The notes: a model not told the origin generated them from the sequence alone. Shown: positions 48,607-58,908, counted from the stretch's first letter. The stretch: 64,000 nt of DNA from Acinetobacter ursingii DSM 16037 = CIP 107286 (GCF_000368825.1 NZ_KB849717.1:186001-250000), one strand, 5' to 3'. Translations and numbers: made by a program.

Positions 48607-49286
48607 TTGAGTGATGCCCAAATACTTTTGAGCATCTCATTTGGATTTTCAGCTTTGGTAATCGGACGACCAATCACCAAATGCGTTGCGCCATCTAGCA
48701 TCGCTTGCTTTGGTGTCACAATCCGTTTTTGATCATCGGCACTTGAACCTTCTGGGCGAATCCCAGGCGTCACCAAAGAAAATTCTGAACCAATTTGCTC
48801 ACGTAACATCTTAGCTTCTTGCGCAGAACATACTACGCCATCCAAACCACTGTCTTTGGTCAATTGAGCTAAACGTTTGACTTGTTCAAATGGCTCGACA
48901 TCTAAACCAATATCACGTAAATCTTCTCTTCCCATTGAAGTGAGAACCGTAACAGCGATCAATTGAGTATGATAGTTCCCTGCTTTTAAGCGCTCAACAC
49001 AGGTTTCCATCATTTTACGCCCGCCTGAAGCATGAACATTGACCATCCATACACCTAAATTAGCCGCGGCACAAACCGCCTGTGCCGTCGTATTTGGAAT
49101 ATCATGAAATTTAAGATCAAGAAACAACTCAAAGCCACGATCCTGTAAAATTCTGACTGTTTGTGGACCATCATGAGTAAACAGCTCTTTACCCACTTTT
49201 ACACGACAAAGTGATGGATCGAGCTGATCAGCAATGCTCAAAGCGTCATATTGGCTCTTTGCGTCCAAAGCAACAATAATACTCAC
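48603..49286 (-). CDS. pyrF: Orotidine 5'-phosphate decarboxylase PyrF
   Basis: The 227-residue TIM-barrel enzyme has the catalytic [11 protein letters not shown] (Asp-x-Lys-x-x-Asp, about residues 56-66) and the phosphate loops TPGIRPEGS and [12 protein letters not shown]. It makes UMP from OMP. It lies downstream of the ihfB-lapA run, separated by a cupin-gene remnant. Confidence 0.97.
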   Translation of the reverse strand: MSIIVALDAKSQYDALSIADQLDPSLCRVKVGKELFTHDGPQTVRILQDRGFELFLDLKFHDIPNTTAQAVCAAANLGVWMVNVHASGGRKMMETCVERLKAGNYHTQLIAVTVLTSMGREDLRDIGLDVEPFEQVKRLAQLTKDSGLDGVVCSAQEAKMLREQIGSEFSLVTPGIRPEGSSADDQKRIVTPKQAMLDGATHLVIGRPITKAENPNEMLKSIWASLN

Positions 49287-49396
49287 AAATTTATTTCCAC
49301 AGCTTTAAATTCGGCTAATTATAGATGGATTCACGCATTCAACAAAGCAGGAATATGGCTTTTATGAAAAAAGCCAAATCACAAAATTCATCTGAT

Positions 49397-49729
49397 CTAT
49401 CTTTGTTCAGAAATCAGGATGGCATGTGTATCATCATGGTGTGCTTCAAATATATGTTCTTGATCAGCAGCCTAACAAATATAATCCCCGTCATTTAAAA
49501 TCATGGGTTCAGCACTCAACCCAACTTTTGCGTGTCCTTTCATAATAATATGTTCAATACTTCCGATTGGGTACCGATGACTCAAACGTGATTCACTTGG
49601 CTGAGTAGTCAGGATATAAATCACGTCTTGGTTTTGTAGGACAATTCGCCGATAAAATTGCCTGATAATGCGCAATCTCCGATCTAACTGAGGGCCCTTA
49701 ATCCTGATCGCAGTTAGAGTGACTGCCAC
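49397..49729 (-). pseudogene. Remnant of a cupin-domain (probably HTH-cupin) regulator gene with in-frame stop
   Basis: The frame from about 49729 reads into a clear cupin strand set, YPIGSIEHIIMKGHAKVGLS then MILNDGDYIC, and stops at TAG (49472). The same frame then continues AADQEHIFEAHHDDTHAILI and SEQR to a TAG at 49397, completing the cupin fold. No HTH or full N-terminus remains upstream, where a terminator at 49753 closes the next gene. This is a 5'-truncated, nonsense-carrying remnant. Confidence 0.65.
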
Positions 49730-49752
49730 CTTGAGAGCTATAGGTTTCCCAT

Positions 49753-49785
49753 AAAAAAACCCTTTAAGTCATAAAGGGTTTTTTA
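49753..49785 (-). terminator. Terminator of the rpsA-ihfB-lapA unit
   Basis: AAAAAAACCCTTTA pairs with TAAAGGGTTTTTT around a GTCA-type loop. It is symmetrical, so it may work in both directions. Confidence 0.88.
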
Positions 49786-49823
49786 TTTCAATATCTTATA
49801 CTTTTATCTATAAATAAGACAAT

Positions 49824-50189
49824 TTATAAAGGAGTTCGATTCTGAGTCTCAGGTTGAACTTCCACCACTGTCTTTTCATGCTTGGTATTCGCCGCAACTT
49901 GGGCAGCTGCAACCTGTGCCATTTGAATCTGCTCTTTACGCAGATGTTCAATATCCTTTCTCAATCGTTTAATTTCCCAACCTTTTTGAATGACTTTAAA
50001 GACTAAAACACCCAGTAAAAGTCCAATGACAATTCCAAGTGCCAAAGTAATTAAAAGTAATAAGCCCAAACGCATTGCTGGTATTTGTGTGAACAACAAA
50101 TCCACAGATAACTCCGTACTATTTTGGAGTACCAATGCAAGCGAATAACCAAATAAAACAACGAGTAATGCGATCAAGATAATACGCAT
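49824..50189 (-). CDS. lapA: LapA-family inner-membrane protein (DUF1049)
   Basis: From ATG 50189 (GAGG five to six bases upstream) the protein has 121 residues. Two transmembrane helices (about 3-20 and 38-62) enclose a short loop, followed by a coiled-coil-like cytoplasmic tail (WEIKRLRKDIEHLRKEQIQM). LapA works with LapB in controlling LpxC and LPS assembly. No lapB follows here, unlike in E. coli. Confidence 0.88.
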   Translation of the reverse strand: MRIILIALLVVLFGYSLALVLQNSTELSVDLLFTQIPAMRLGLLLLITLALGIVIGLLLGVLVFKVIQKGWEIKRLRKDIEHLRKEQIQMAQVAAAQVAANTKHEKTVVEVQPETQNRTPL

Positions 50190-50219
50190 AAGCACCTCAT
50201 TTTTATTAATTCTTAATTG

Positions 50220-50525
50220 TTATTTTGCCACAACTTCGTTTACCGCATCACGAAGTGCTTTTCCAGGTTTAAAGTGCGGAACGGCTTTCGCTGCGACTTC
50301 AACTGATTTTCCCGTCTTAGGATTACGTCCTACACGTGGATCACGATGATGCAATGCAAAACTACCAAAACCACGAATTTCAATGCGATTATCTGTTGAT
50401 AAAGCCTCGATCATTTGATCGATCATGATCTTTACCGCTTCTTCTACTAAAGGTTCTGCCAAGTGAGGATTCTTTAAAGCAATACGCTCAATTAAGTCAG
50501 ATTTATTAAGTGCTTCAGTCGTCAT
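50220..50525 (-). CDS. ihfB: Integration host factor beta subunit
   Basis: This 101-residue HU/IHF-family protein starts [16 protein letters not shown] and carries [25 protein letters not shown], the beta-arm with the DNA-kinking proline. IHF-beta genes follow rpsA in most gammaproteobacteria, as here, which separates it from HU. Confidence 0.95.
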   Translation of the reverse strand: MTTEALNKSDLIERIALKNPHLAEPLVEEAVKIMIDQMIEALSTDNRIEIRGFGSFALHHRDPRVGRNPKTGKSVEVAAKAVPHFKPGKALRDAVNEVVAK

Positions 50526-50589
50526 TGATGACCTCTTTATTTCTTACTGATTTTCAATGACTTTAATAATAACCTGTTTAAATACAAAA

Positions 50590-50622
50590 CGGTAGCGCAG
50601 TACACTAATACTACGCTACCGT
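50590..50622 (-). terminator. Second hairpin between rpsA and ihfB
   Basis: CGGTAGCG pairs with CGCTACCG around an inner AGTA/TACT stem, and GTTTTGTATTT follows on the minus strand. Confidence 0.7.
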
Positions 50623-50638
50623 TTACAGTAAATCGTAT

Positions 50639-50675
50639 AAAAAGTACGAATTAGTTACACTAACCGTACTTTTAT
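50639..50675 (-). terminator. First hairpin after rpsA
   Basis: AAAAGTACG pairs with CGTACTTTT just beyond the rpsA stop, with Ts following on the minus strand. Confidence 0.75.
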
Positions 50676-50682
50676 ATAAGTT

Positions 50683-52356
50683 TTACTTCATTTGTGCCTT
50701 GATCAAGTCACCAATGGTCTTAGGACCATTTTCTTGAGAAGTGGTTGCAGTACGAAGATTTGCAACAGCTTCTTTCTCTTCAGCTTCGTCTTTTGCTTTG
50801 ATAGACAAGTTAATAGAGCGAGACTTACGGTCAACGTTGATGATTTTCGCTTCAACTTCTTGACCAACTTCTAGGAACTTAGTTGCATCTTCAACGCGAT
50901 CACGGTTGATTTCTGATGCTTTCAAAGTTGCTTCAACTTCGTCAGCCAACTTAACAGTTGCGCCTTTCGCGTCAACCGCAGTTACAGTACCTTTAACCAA
51001 TGCGCCACGTTCATTCGCTGCCAAGAAGTCATTGAATGGATCGCTGTTCAATTGTTTGATACCAAGGCTGATACGGTTGCCTTCAGCGTCTACAGACAAG
51101 ATAACCGCTTCAACAGTGTCACCTTTCTTGTAACGACGGATTGCATCTTCACCTTGTTCGTTCCAAGAGATATCAGACAAGTGAACTAGACCGTCGATAC
51201 CGCCAGGTAAACCGATAAAAATACCGAAATCAGTGATTGATTTGATCGTACCAGAAACTTTTTCACCTTTGTCGTGAGCCTTAGCAAACTCTTCCCATGG
51301 GTTAGCACGAGTTTGTTTGATACCAAGAGAGATACGACGACGTTCTTCATCAACTTCAAGAACCATAACATCAACTTCATCACCAATCTGAACAACTTTA
51401 GATGGGTGGATGTTTTTGTTGGTGTGATCCATTTCAGAAACGTGAACAAGACCTTCAACGCCTTCAGCGATTTCAGCGAAACAGCCGTAGTCAGTTAAGT
51501 TCGTAACACGAGCTTTAACGATAGAACCTTTAGGATAACGGTTCATGATCGCTAACCATGGATCTTCACCAAGTTGTTTAAGACCTAGAGAAACACGGTT
51601 ACGCTCACGATCAAATTTAAGGACTTTAACAGTCACTTCTTGACCTACTTCAACCACTTCAGATGGGTGCTTGATACGTTTCCAAGCCATATCTGTAATG
51701 TGAAGAAGACCATCGATACCGCCAAGATCAACGAACGCGCCGTAATCAGTAAGGTTCTTAATTGTACCTGTAACAGTTTGACCTTCTTCAAGCTGAGCAA
51801 GAAGTGCTTCACGGTCAGCAGAAGATTCAGCTTCCATAACTGCACGACGAGATACCACAACGTTATTACGTTTAGCATCAAGTTTGATCACTTTGAACTC
51901 TAACTCTTTACCTTCAAGGTGAGTTGTGTCACGGATTGGACGAGTATCTACAAGTGAACCTGGTAGGAACGCACGAACTGGACCGATGTCAACAGTGAAA
52001 CCGCCTTTAACTTTACCAGAAATAACACCAGTAACGATTTCGCCATCTTCAAAGATTTTTTCAAGTTTAGTCCAAGTTTCAGCACGTTTTGCTTTTTCAC
52101 GTGATAAAACAGTTTGACCCATACCGTTGTCAAGCGCTTCTACAACGACGTCAACAGTATCACCAACTTGAACTTCAAGTTCACGTTGTTCATTTAAAAA
52201 TTCAGCACGGTCAACAACGCCTTCAGATTTAAGGCCAGTGTCAACAGTTACCCAGTCACTATCGATGCTAACAACAACACCTTGGATGACTGCACCCTTT
52301 TCAACGTTGAGGTTTAATTCACTTTCTTCAAAGAGGGCTGCAAAAGATTCGGTCAT
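50683..52356 (-). CDS. rpsA: 30S ribosomal protein S1
   Basis: The 557-residue protein carries six S1/OB-fold repeats. Each is recognisable by a [21 protein letters not shown] core (for example about residues 205-220 and 290-305) and a closing [10 protein letters not shown]1 binds mRNA for the 30S subunit and unwinds structured leaders. It is preceded by cmk and followed by ihfB, the classical order. Confidence 0.98.
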   Translation of the reverse strand: MTESFAALFEESELNLNVEKGAVIQGVVVSIDSDWVTVDTGLKSEGVVDRAEFLNEQRELEVQVGDTVDVVVEALDNGMGQTVLSREKAKRAETWTKLEKIFEDGEIVTGVISGKVKGGFTVDIGPVRAFLPGSLVDTRPIRDTTHLEGKELEFKVIKLDAKRNNVVVSRRAVMEAESSADREALLAQLEEGQTVTGTIKNLTDYGAFVDLGGIDGLLHITDMAWKRIKHPSEVVEVGQEVTVKVLKFDRERNRVSLGLKQLGEDPWLAIMNRYPKGSIVKARVTNLTDYGCFAEIAEGVEGLVHVSEMDHTNKNIHPSKVVQIGDEVDVMVLEVDEERRRISLGIKQTRANPWEEFAKAHDKGEKVSGTIKSITDFGIFIGLPGGIDGLVHLSDISWNEQGEDAIRRYKKGDTVEAVILSVDAEGNRISLGIKQLNSDPFNDFLAANERGALVKGTVTAVDAKGATVKLADEVEATLKASEINRDRVEDATKFLEVGQEVEAKIINVDRKSRSINLSIKAKDEAEEKEAVANLRTATTSQENGPKTIGDLIKAQMK

Positions 52357-52469
52357 GATATACCTGATAAAGTCAGCGGTCTTGGATCAGACAAGGCCGG
52401 TTTAGTTAAGTCTCTACATAGTCCGTAATAAACTGATCAAGCTATGCTTTAACTGATTTAAAAAATCGG

Positions 52470-53153
52470 TTAGGCTTTTATACGTTGGTCGACGTAATCG
52501 GTCATTAACTGAAAAACTTGATCAATAGTCAAATTTGAGCTATCAATCTGATAAGCGTCTTCAGCTGGGCGCAAGGGTGCAACTGCTCGTTGCATATCAC
52601 GCTGATCACGCGACTGTATATTAGCCAAAATGTCGTTCATTTTAACATCTAGCCCCATCCCCTGCAACTGCTTTACACGACGCTCTGCGCGCGACTCAGC
52701 AGATGCGGTCAGATAAATTTTGGCTTCGGCTTCTGGGAAAATGGAAGTCGCCATATCACGACCATCTGCAACCAGACCTGGGGCCAGAATAAAAGCACGT
52801 TGTCGATCAAATAAGGCTTTGCGAAGTTCAGGAACTGCTGCAACCTGAGATGCAAACTCCCCCACGCGTTCTGTACGAATCGTTTGGGTCACATCCTCAC
52901 CATCTAAAATAATGGCAGTTCCTTCATTTTTTGTTTCAAATTTAATATTAAGATGGGTCGCAACTTCTACACATTCATCTAAACGTATATCTAACGCATC
53001 GAGTAAGTTTTTTTGATGTAATGACAGCCCCAGCAATCGATATAAAGCACCTGAGTCAAGTAAATGAAAACCATAATGTTGAGCAAGTTTTGCAGCAAGT
53101 GTGCCTTTACCAGAACCACTTGGTCCATCGATTGTAATAATATGAACTGTCAT
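52470..53153 (-). CDS. cmk: Cytidylate kinase
   Basis: The 227-residue protein has P-loop [17 protein letters not shown] at the N-terminus, the [13 protein letters not shown] motif (CMP-kinase specific) and [16 protein letters not shown] (lid). It phosphorylates CMP and dCMP. The stop is 113 bases before rpsA; the SRPBCC gene lies 10 bases upstream. Confidence 0.97.
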   Translation of the reverse strand: MTVHIITIDGPSGSGKGTLAAKLAQHYGFHLLDSGALYRLLGLSLHQKNLLDALDIRLDECVEVATHLNIKFETKNEGTAIILDGEDVTQTIRTERVGEFASQVAAVPELRKALFDRQRAFILAPGLVADGRDMATSIFPEAEAKIYLTASAESRAERRVKQLQGMGLDVKMNDILANIQSRDQRDMQRAVAPLRPAEDAYQIDSSNLTIDQVFQLMTDYVDQRIKA

Positions 53154-53163
53154 TAAAATCCCA

Positions 53164-53598
53164 CTAAGCGATCGATTTTGCTAATTTTGAAAAGCCTAGT
53201 GTAATCGCTGCTTTAAGTTGTGCAAGAATTAATTTGCTGACAAATGGAATTTTTGCGGTTAATTCAATGGTATAGGTCACTAAAGTTTTGTTGGGCGAAA
53301 TTTCCTGAAAATCGATTCGACCAATATGATGTTTTATCAATGGATTATCGATTAATTTGTATTCGATACGCTTGTTTTCTTCCAACAAAGTAATTTCTTC
53401 TTTTAACGGCTTAAATGGCCCAAACCCCATACGACGTACTGACCCTAAACCATCTGGGCGATCAAGATCTGCGGAGTCCTTAACTCTCACCACTTGAATA
53501 GGTGCAAAAGCTTGGTTATAGGTTGCATGTTTTGAGAGTAGATCAAATACTTGATCTATCGGCGCATTAAATTCTTTTTTTATGGTGATGGCATTCAT
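53164..53598 (-). CDS. SRPBCC (START/Bet v 1-like) family protein
   Basis: The 144-residue protein starts [20 protein letters not shown] and follows the START-like helix-grip pattern, with repeated [18 protein letters not shown] and a long C-terminal helix. Such proteins bind hydrophobic ligands (the closest type is the polyketide-cyclase/dehydrase family). The start is ATG 53598, because GGAGG lies six bases ahead; an in-frame GTG precedes it by one codon. It is the first gene of the cmk-rpsA run. Confidence 0.8.
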   Translation of the reverse strand: MNAITIKKEFNAPIDQVFDLLSKHATYNQAFAPIQVVRVKDSADLDRPDGLGSVRRMGFGPFKPLKEEITLLEENKRIEYKLIDNPLIKHHIGRIDFQEISPNKTLVTYTIELTAKIPFVSKLILAQLKAAITLGFSKLAKSIA

Positions 53599-53713
53599 CA
53601 CATCCCTCCAGATAGCAATGACAATTTATATTGTCAAAATACACTATCGAAACATGCAAAAGGAATCAAGAGATGCTGCGTGAATGTTTTTTGTCAGTTC
53701 AGCGAATATGAGG

Positions 53714-54235
53714 TTATTCTGCATCACTTTTTAAAGCGTTAAAATTAAGCAGACGCTCGGAACGCTTTTGCTCTCTTCGCTGCTTAAAAAAAAGGCTCAA
53801 TTGCTCTGAGCATTGTTGTTGCATACAACCATGCTCAACGATAAATTTATGATTATAATAACCTGAGTCAAGTAATCGGCGCGCACTGACCAGCGATCCT
53901 GCTTTTGGCTCTGTGGTTGCAAATACTACGCGATAAATACGCGAATGTATTAATGCGCCCACACACATCGTGCACGGCTCTAAAGTCACATACAAAGTTG
54001 CATCAGTGGGTAAGCGATAATTTTGAATCGATTCACAAGCCATGCGAATCGCACGAATCTCAGCATGTGCTGTAGGATCGTTTAAACAAATCGGTGAATT
54101 ATAACCTGTACCAATCACACGATTTTGGCTCACAATCACCGCACCAACAGGTATTTCTCCTTTTGATGCAGCCAATGCAGCTTGCTCAAAAGCAAGCTGC
54201 ATCCAATACTCATCAGAATAAATCGGCTCAGACAT
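53714..54235 (-). CDS. tadA: tRNA-specific adenosine deaminase TadA
   Basis: The 173-residue cytidine-deaminase-fold enzyme has the zinc and proton-relay motif TAHAEIRAI (His, Glu) and PCTMCVGALIHSR (two Cys). It converts A34 to inosine in tRNA-Arg(ACG). The gene starts three bases after the stop of the enoyl-CoA hydratase gene. Confidence 0.95.
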   Translation of the reverse strand: MSEPIYSDEYWMQLAFEQAALAASKGEIPVGAVIVSQNRVIGTGYNSPICLNDPTAHAEIRAIRMACESIQNYRLPTDATLYVTLEPCTMCVGALIHSRIYRVVFATTEPKAGSLVSARRLLDSGYYNHKFIVEHGCMQQQCSEQLSLFFKQRREQKRSERLLNFNALKSDAE

Positions 54236-54238
54236 AAG

Positions 54239-55363
54239 CTAGTTGATAACACCATAATGTTTGAGCAATTGATTCCAGCTTTCAATATTGGTGACAGGTG
54301 GATGATCACCCAAAATACCTTTTAAGCTAAAATCTTGAGTATCTTTCCATGCAGGCGATAAATCTTTATCAACCAGACGTGCACGAACACCCTCTACAAA
54401 ATCAGGATGGCGGATTTTCCAGTCAGAAATTTGCGCTTCAAGCTTAAACACTTCATCCCAAGCATGTACCTGCTTGCCCCATTGCCACAGAAGCCATGTA
54501 ATTGCGGCGGTACTTGGAGAACCTTTCTGCAAATTTTCGCTAGCTTGACGTAACCAGTCACTACGCGCATCATTTAGTCCAATAATCGCCTGATAGTCCT
54601 GCTCAAAACTGACGCCACGACAGACACTATGAATGACATCCAGAGAATTTTGTAGCGGCCCTGCTGCCACAGGTCGATGCAAACTATTTAACGTATCATC
54701 AATCGCTCTAAAATCACCTGCTGGATAATGACTCCAGTCGATATCGATGACTTTTTTCAGCACATTATCACGTTGAGCATCGCAAATATGGGTTGCCCAA
54801 CCAATACTGTACGCACCAGCAGCCGTCATGATTGAACCTGTCAGTCCTGTAAATAAACCTATAGGACCACGATCTGCGAGGAAACGACTTGCACCGACAT
54901 CAGGATACAAACCAATGTTAATTTCTGGCATTGCCAAACGCGAATATGGCGTCACCAAACGAAATGGTGCAGCCATAAATAAGCCTAAACCACCGCCCAT
55001 GACATAACCTTCGCCCCACACAATCACAGGTTTGGCATAGTTATGAAGTAATAAGTCTAATGCGTATTCCTGCTCAAAAAACTGATTGGCAGTTTCAACT
55101 TCATTATTAATCACCAATTGGCGCAGCTTACGGACGTCTCCCCCCGCACAAAATGCTTTTGGCGTTGTAGAATCTAACCAAATGGCTTTCACCTGATCAT
55201 CCTTGTGGAAATCTTCAAAGACACGCAATAGTGCAGTCGCAATCGACTCATCTAAAGCATGCAAAGATTTCGGGCGATTCAGGCGAACAATGCGCCAGCC
55301 GTTTTTTGCCTCTTCGACAATAAGATCTGGGTGATATCGGGTTACATCGGGAGAATTTGTCAT
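54239..55363 (-). CDS. Enoyl-CoA hydratase/isomerase family protein, 3-hydroxyisobutyryl-CoA hydrolase type
   Basis: The 374-residue protein from ATG 55363 has the crotonase core. Its [30 protein letters not shown] (oxyanion hole) and [20 protein letters not shown] are typical of HIBCH-type enzymes of valine catabolism. Length and the C-terminal HIBCH domain support the call; substrate specificity is not settled. The ATG overlaps the ung stop codon (ATGA), so translation is coupled, and a TTG start at 55378 is less likely. Confidence 0.85.
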   Translation of the reverse strand: MTNSPDVTRYHPDLIVEEAKNGWRIVRLNRPKSLHALDESIATALLRVFEDFHKDDQVKAIWLDSTTPKAFCAGGDVRKLRQLVINNEVETANQFFEQEYALDLLLHNYAKPVIVWGEGYVMGGGLGLFMAAPFRLVTPYSRLAMPEINIGLYPDVGASRFLADRGPIGLFTGLTGSIMTAAGAYSIGWATHICDAQRDNVLKKVIDIDWSHYPAGDFRAIDDTLNSLHRPVAAGPLQNSLDVIHSVCRGVSFEQDYQAIIGLNDARSDWLRQASENLQKGSPSTAAITWLLWQWGKQVHAWDEVFKLEAQISDWKIRHPDFVEGVRARLVDKDLSPAWKDTQDFSLKGILGDHPPVTNIESWNQLLKHYGVIN

Positions 55364-56073
55364 GCGTCCAACTGCCAATCTATAGGCTCAATGCCATTTT
55401 GTTTCAAATAATTATTCGTCTTGGAAAAGACTTTACAACCAAAAAAACCGCCACGATTTGCTGCCAGTGGCGATGGGTGTGCTGCGGTGAGCACCAGATG
55501 TTTGTTTCGATCGATACGTTGTCCTTTACGTTGTGCATAAGCACCCCATAAAATGAAAACCACATGTTCACGCTGTTCATTTAACACATCGATAACATGA
55601 TCTGTAAACTCTTCCCAACCACGTTTCTGATGTGAGGTCGGTTGTCCTGCTTCAACAGTCAGTACGCTGTTGAGAAGCAAAACGCCTTGATTGGCCCATT
55701 TGGTCAAATCCCCATGATTTGAAATAGGCACACCCAAATCAGTGTGTAATTCATGAAAAATATTGCGTAAAGAAGGTGGTAAGGTGATGCCACGTTGTAC
55801 AGAAAAACTTAATCCATTGGCCTGATTCGGTCCATGATAAGGATCTTGTCCCAAAATAACGACTTTGACCTGATCTAAAGGCGTGGTATTCAGGGCATTA
55901 AAAATTTGTTTACTCGGCGGATAAACCAGTTTTTGCGCCTGCTTTTCCTGAACCAAGAAATCACGCAAGTTATCCATCAGCGGACTTAGTAAAAAGTCTG
56001 CCAGTGAATATTTCCAACTTTGTTCTAACTGAACCTTACCCAGTTTATCCTGCTGTTGCTCAGTTAATTGCAT
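55360..56073 (-). CDS. ung: Uracil-DNA glycosylase
   Basis: The 237-residue family-1 enzyme has the water-activating motif [20 protein letters not shown] (about residues 71-90), [10 protein letters not shown] and the DNA-intercalating [10 protein letters not shown]. It removes uracil from DNA. It heads the ung-HIBCH-tadA operon. Confidence 0.98.
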   Translation of the reverse strand: MQLTEQQQDKLGKVQLEQSWKYSLADFLLSPLMDNLRDFLVQEKQAQKLVYPPSKQIFNALNTTPLDQVKVVILGQDPYHGPNQANGLSFSVQRGITLPPSLRNIFHELHTDLGVPISNHGDLTKWANQGVLLLNSVLTVEAGQPTSHQKRGWEEFTDHVIDVLNEQREHVVFILWGAYAQRKGQRIDRNKHLVLTAAHPSPLAANRGGFFGCKVFSKTNNYLKQNGIEPIDWQLDA

Positions 56074-56120
56074 TATTCCATCCTGAAATCAATCGATTAC
56101 CTTTTATATTCTTTATTGAC

Positions 56121-56717
56121 CTAGATGGTCACTTGTAACTCAACTTTTGGGTTTTGAAATTTAGTGCCTTGTTTTAATTGTTCATACATCTCTGGATCAG
56201 ACCACTCTAATCTGACTTGCTCTGAAAATTCAATACTTTCCAGATCCAGTTCACCCATTTGTGTATTTTGAATATCTTCCAAAAAGCTTTGTGCATAGCC
56301 TGTATCAGTTTCATGCACAATCACAGAATAAACCTCAACATCTCCTTCACCATTTTGGGTTTCCGTTGATTTTAAAACTTGCTGTGCCAAATAAAAGAAG
56401 ATACGGGAAAACTGTTCTGCCGAAGGTGAAACAGGTAACGCCACCCAACGTGCACTAAATGTTTTACAAGCTTGAATATATTCAGCACTATCATTTTGCC
56501 AGAAACAAATCGCATGATCAAAACTATCAAATAGTTCTTTGATGACCCCTTTGAGCAAACCAAAGTCGTATACCATTTGCCCATGGTCAAGCTTGGAAGC
56601 TTTAAGTATCAACTCAACTTTATAGCTATGACCGTGAATCGAACGTTTACAACGATCCGATGTACAATTTCGCACAATATGAGCATTTTCAAACTTAAAT
56701 AACTTTCGGATTAACAT
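56121..56717 (-). CDS. 6-carboxytetrahydropterin synthase / 6-pyruvoyl-tetrahydropterin synthase family protein
   Basis: The 198-residue T-fold protein has FENAHIVRNCTSDRCKRSIHGHSYKVEL (in two blocks: FENAHIVRNC and SIHGHSYKVEL) with the zinc histidines and catalytic Cys, then MVYDFGLLKG and DHAICF. At 198 residues it is longer than standard QueD (about 120), the extra length being in an inserted C-terminal segment. It is probably QueD in queuosine synthesis. Confidence 0.88.
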   Translation of the reverse strand: MLIRKLFKFENAHIVRNCTSDRCKRSIHGHSYKVELILKASKLDHGQMVYDFGLLKGVIKELFDSFDHAICFWQNDSAEYIQACKTFSARWVALPVSPSAEQFSRIFFYLAQQVLKSTETQNGEGDVEVYSVIVHETDTGYAQSFLEDIQNTQMGELDLESIEFSEQVRLEWSDPEMYEQLKQGTKFQNPKVELQVTI

Positions 56718-56878
56718 GCGCCAAATTAAAAATAATGATCAACGGATTCTAATTATAAAGGAAAAAGTTGGAGCTTTACATTAATTTTAACGTTAATAGC
56801 AATAGTCAAAAAGTATCAGAACATTTATTTTTAGGTCAATTTTTCAACACTGATAAACGATCGTACTTTTTAATACTT

Positions 56879-57844
56879 TTAAAAAGGCGCCAAGCTTCTT
56901 GAATAGACAAAAACCTGTTTGTCCTTACGCATCAGGCTACTACTAAACTGACGTTTACGCTCACTCAACAAGACCTCTATATGTGCCTGAAAGTAATTGG
57001 ATTTAACATCGAGTAAAGACATCACCCGTTGTTTATTGTCTGGATCAATATTTTTAAATGCATCTAATGACCAGAGATCATTGACACTATTAAAATATTC
57101 CATTTTGGCAGATTTTGCCTTGAGTTGCTCTTCAATCGCGTGTTGATCCAGTTTTTCATCAATACTTGCCAGAACTAGCGCTGGTGCCGTATTAATATTG
57201 ATCTTTGTGGATTGTGTAGTGGGTAAAGCACTAATATAAGGTTTGATCAAATCAAAATTTTTACCCTCAAAACCGCGTACTCTTTTTAATTCTTCAATAC
57301 TATGAAACTGGGTATTGGGTGCAAGATAAGGCGGCTGTAAACCTTGATAATACGAACTTTCCGCCCCCATTGCGCCATTAGGTTGATCATCTGGATCTTG
57401 CCAATCAATGACAGCCTGACTTAGTTCTGCTGGCAACCCAACTCTGACCAATAACTTTTCAAACCATTTTTGAACATTTTCATCAGGTGTTCCATCTGCC
57501 TTCACCAAATTATTAAGATTGAATTTTCCAGATTCATCCTGCAACTCTCCAGAAATATAACCATCTTCCACAGGAAAAGCAGGCATCGGCTTAGCCCATG
57601 TTTCCCCTAAATGATCAACTTGCGCACTATCTTGAGCATCTTGCACCAAAAGCTCGGAAAAGAAGGCCTCCGCACTTTTGGCATAAAGCAAGGATTGATC
57701 TTGTCGGATCAGATAGGCTGTGTTTTCAGCAGTATTGCTTTGTTTTTTTGCAATCGTTGCGGCCAAAATTGTTGCTAACGCCACCATCACCAGAATTGTA
57801 ATCAGTGCAATGCCTTGCTGATTCTTTATGCGGCTTCTCATCAT
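56879..57844 (-). CDS. gspK: Type II secretion minor pseudopilin GspK (XcpX)
   Basis: The 321-residue protein starts MMRSRIKNQQG then IALITILVMVALATILAA, a short leader cleaved by prepilin peptidase before Ile, without the Glu5 found in other pilins, as usual for GspK. The large C-terminal globular part carries the GspK helix-rich domain (INTAPALVLASI). GspK caps the pseudopilus. It has no repeat insert, unlike the three genes before it. Confidence 0.93.
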   Translation of the reverse strand: MMRSRIKNQQGIALITILVMVALATILAATIAKKQSNTAENTAYLIRQDQSLLYAKSAEAFFSELLVQDAQDSAQVDHLGETWAKPMPAFPVEDGYISGELQDESGKFNLNNLVKADGTPDENVQKWFEKLLVRVGLPAELSQAVIDWQDPDDQPNGAMGAESSYYQGLQPPYLAPNTQFHSIEELKRVRGFEGKNFDLIKPYISALPTTQSTKININTAPALVLASIDEKLDQHAIEEQLKAKSAKMEYFNSVNDLWSLDAFKNIDPDNKQRVMSLLDVKSNYFQAHIEVLLSERKRQFSSSLMRKDKQVFVYSRSLAPF

Positions 57845-57849
57845 GATGA

Positions 57850-58908
57850 TTAATTCTGTCCAGTCTGATTAGTGGAATTGTGATTGGTATTATTCGTTGA
57901 ATTATTATTGTTGCTTGATGCATCATTTTGTTGCTGCTTTAAAACAATAGCTTTAGTATCCAATAAGCTGTAAATCCATTCATATTCAGTTCCTGCCATG
58001 GTGACATTAATTTTTAAACCTGCGGGCAGAAGTTTTAAATTTTGAGTCTGAGTAAAATCTAAACTTGCATCAGGCCATTGATTTAAAGCCTGAGGATTCA
58101 ATACATTAATTTGAAACTGTTCCACATTTTTCAATAGGATACTGGATTGAGGCTGTGCACTATTGGGTAAATTCAAATCTGAATATTTTAAGCGATAGAC
58201 TACTTTCTGCGAAGCATCATAGCGATACTCAATCCGCTCATAGGGCGATACCCCCTGCCCTAATGGATCAGTCACACCAGCTTTGCTAAACTGGAGTACG
58301 TTATTATTCAGTGATAATGCTGGACGCATTTGCCCATTCATATTTGCCGTAAGTGGAATGATCTGTAGAGTATCTCGCAAAATTTGCTGATATGCGTCTT
58401 GTAAAATAAAAAGTTGCTCTTCGTGCTGAGCATTTCGATCTTTAGTCTTGATGAGATAATCAAAAACTTTCCAACCTAATGCAGACAATACTGCAAATAT
58501 CGCAATCGCGACCAAAAGCTCAACCAACGTAAATCCTGAGCAGCGATTAGCAAAACATCGTTTTGCCGCTGCGCAAGGTGAGGAGCTATGCTTCGAGTCG
58601 CGAGGTTTTAATCGAGCAACGCTCAATCTGAGAAGCAACGCTTCGCAAGAAGACTGAGAAGCTGTGCTTTGAGTGCGAAGATGAGCGCAAGACGAGAAGC
58701 TTTGCTTCAAGTAGTAAGGTTTTAATCGAGCAACGCTCGATCTGAGAAGCAACGCTTCGCAAGAAGACTGAGAAGCTTTACTTCGAGTACGATAATGTGC
58801 GCAAGGCACGAAGCCAGAGGTGAATTGGCAAGGTTGAAATTGCGTAATTATTTTACGTCTCGAAAAAACGACTTCATTACAAGCTTGATTGTCTTTTTTA
58901 TTTTTCAT
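57850..58908 (-). CDS. gspJ: Type II secretion minor pseudopilin GspJ with a 125-residue leader built from repeats
   Basis: The mature pseudopilin begins at Phe126 (FTLVELLVAIAIFAVLSALG) and is a normal GspJ of about 227 residues with a C-terminal N/S/T-rich tail. Ahead of it lie 125 residues rather than the usual 7-32. The first 32 residues end in SG-F (G32), and a second copy of SG-F follows at G125. The 279 nt between the copies (58531-58809) are made of palindromic repeats. The ATG at 58908 overlaps the gspI stop (ATGA). Confidence 0.9.
   Translation of the reverse strand: MKNKKDNQACNEVVFSRRKIITQFQPCQFTSGFVPCAHYRTRSKASQSSCEALLLRSSVARLKPYYLKQSFSSCAHLRTQSTASQSSCEALLLRLSVARLKPRDSKHSSSPCAAAKRCFANRCSGFTLVELLVAIAIFAVLSALGWKVFDYLIKTKDRNAQHEEQLFILQDAYQQILRDTLQIIPLTANMNGQMRPALSLNNNVLQFSKAGVTDPLGQGVSPYERIEYRYDASQKVVYRLKYSDLNLPNSAQPQSSILLKNVEQFQINVLNPQALNQWPDASLDFTQTQNLKLLPAGLKINVTMAGTEYEWIYSLLDTKAIVLKQQQNDASSNNNNSTNNTNHNSTNQTGQN
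58540..58806 (-). repeat. Palindromic mosaic element in gspJ, two tandem 114-nt units
   Basis: Perfect palindromes with three-base loops include GCAAAAC/GTTTTGC (58550-58566), GAAGC/GCTTC (58632-58644, 58696-58708, 58746-58758) and ATCGAGC/GCTCGAT (58725-58741). A 37-base segment starting at 58627 recurs at 58741, so the unit repeats with a 114-nt (38-codon) period. The whole element reads open in the gspJ frame. Confidence 0.85.

Noticed and set aside
58600..58800. Translation of gspJ starting at TTG codons inside the repeats, giving a shorter leader
   Set aside because: The TTG codons (in the repeated GCG-TTG-CTT) have no ribosome site, while the ATG at 58908 is coupled to gspI and the whole region is open.
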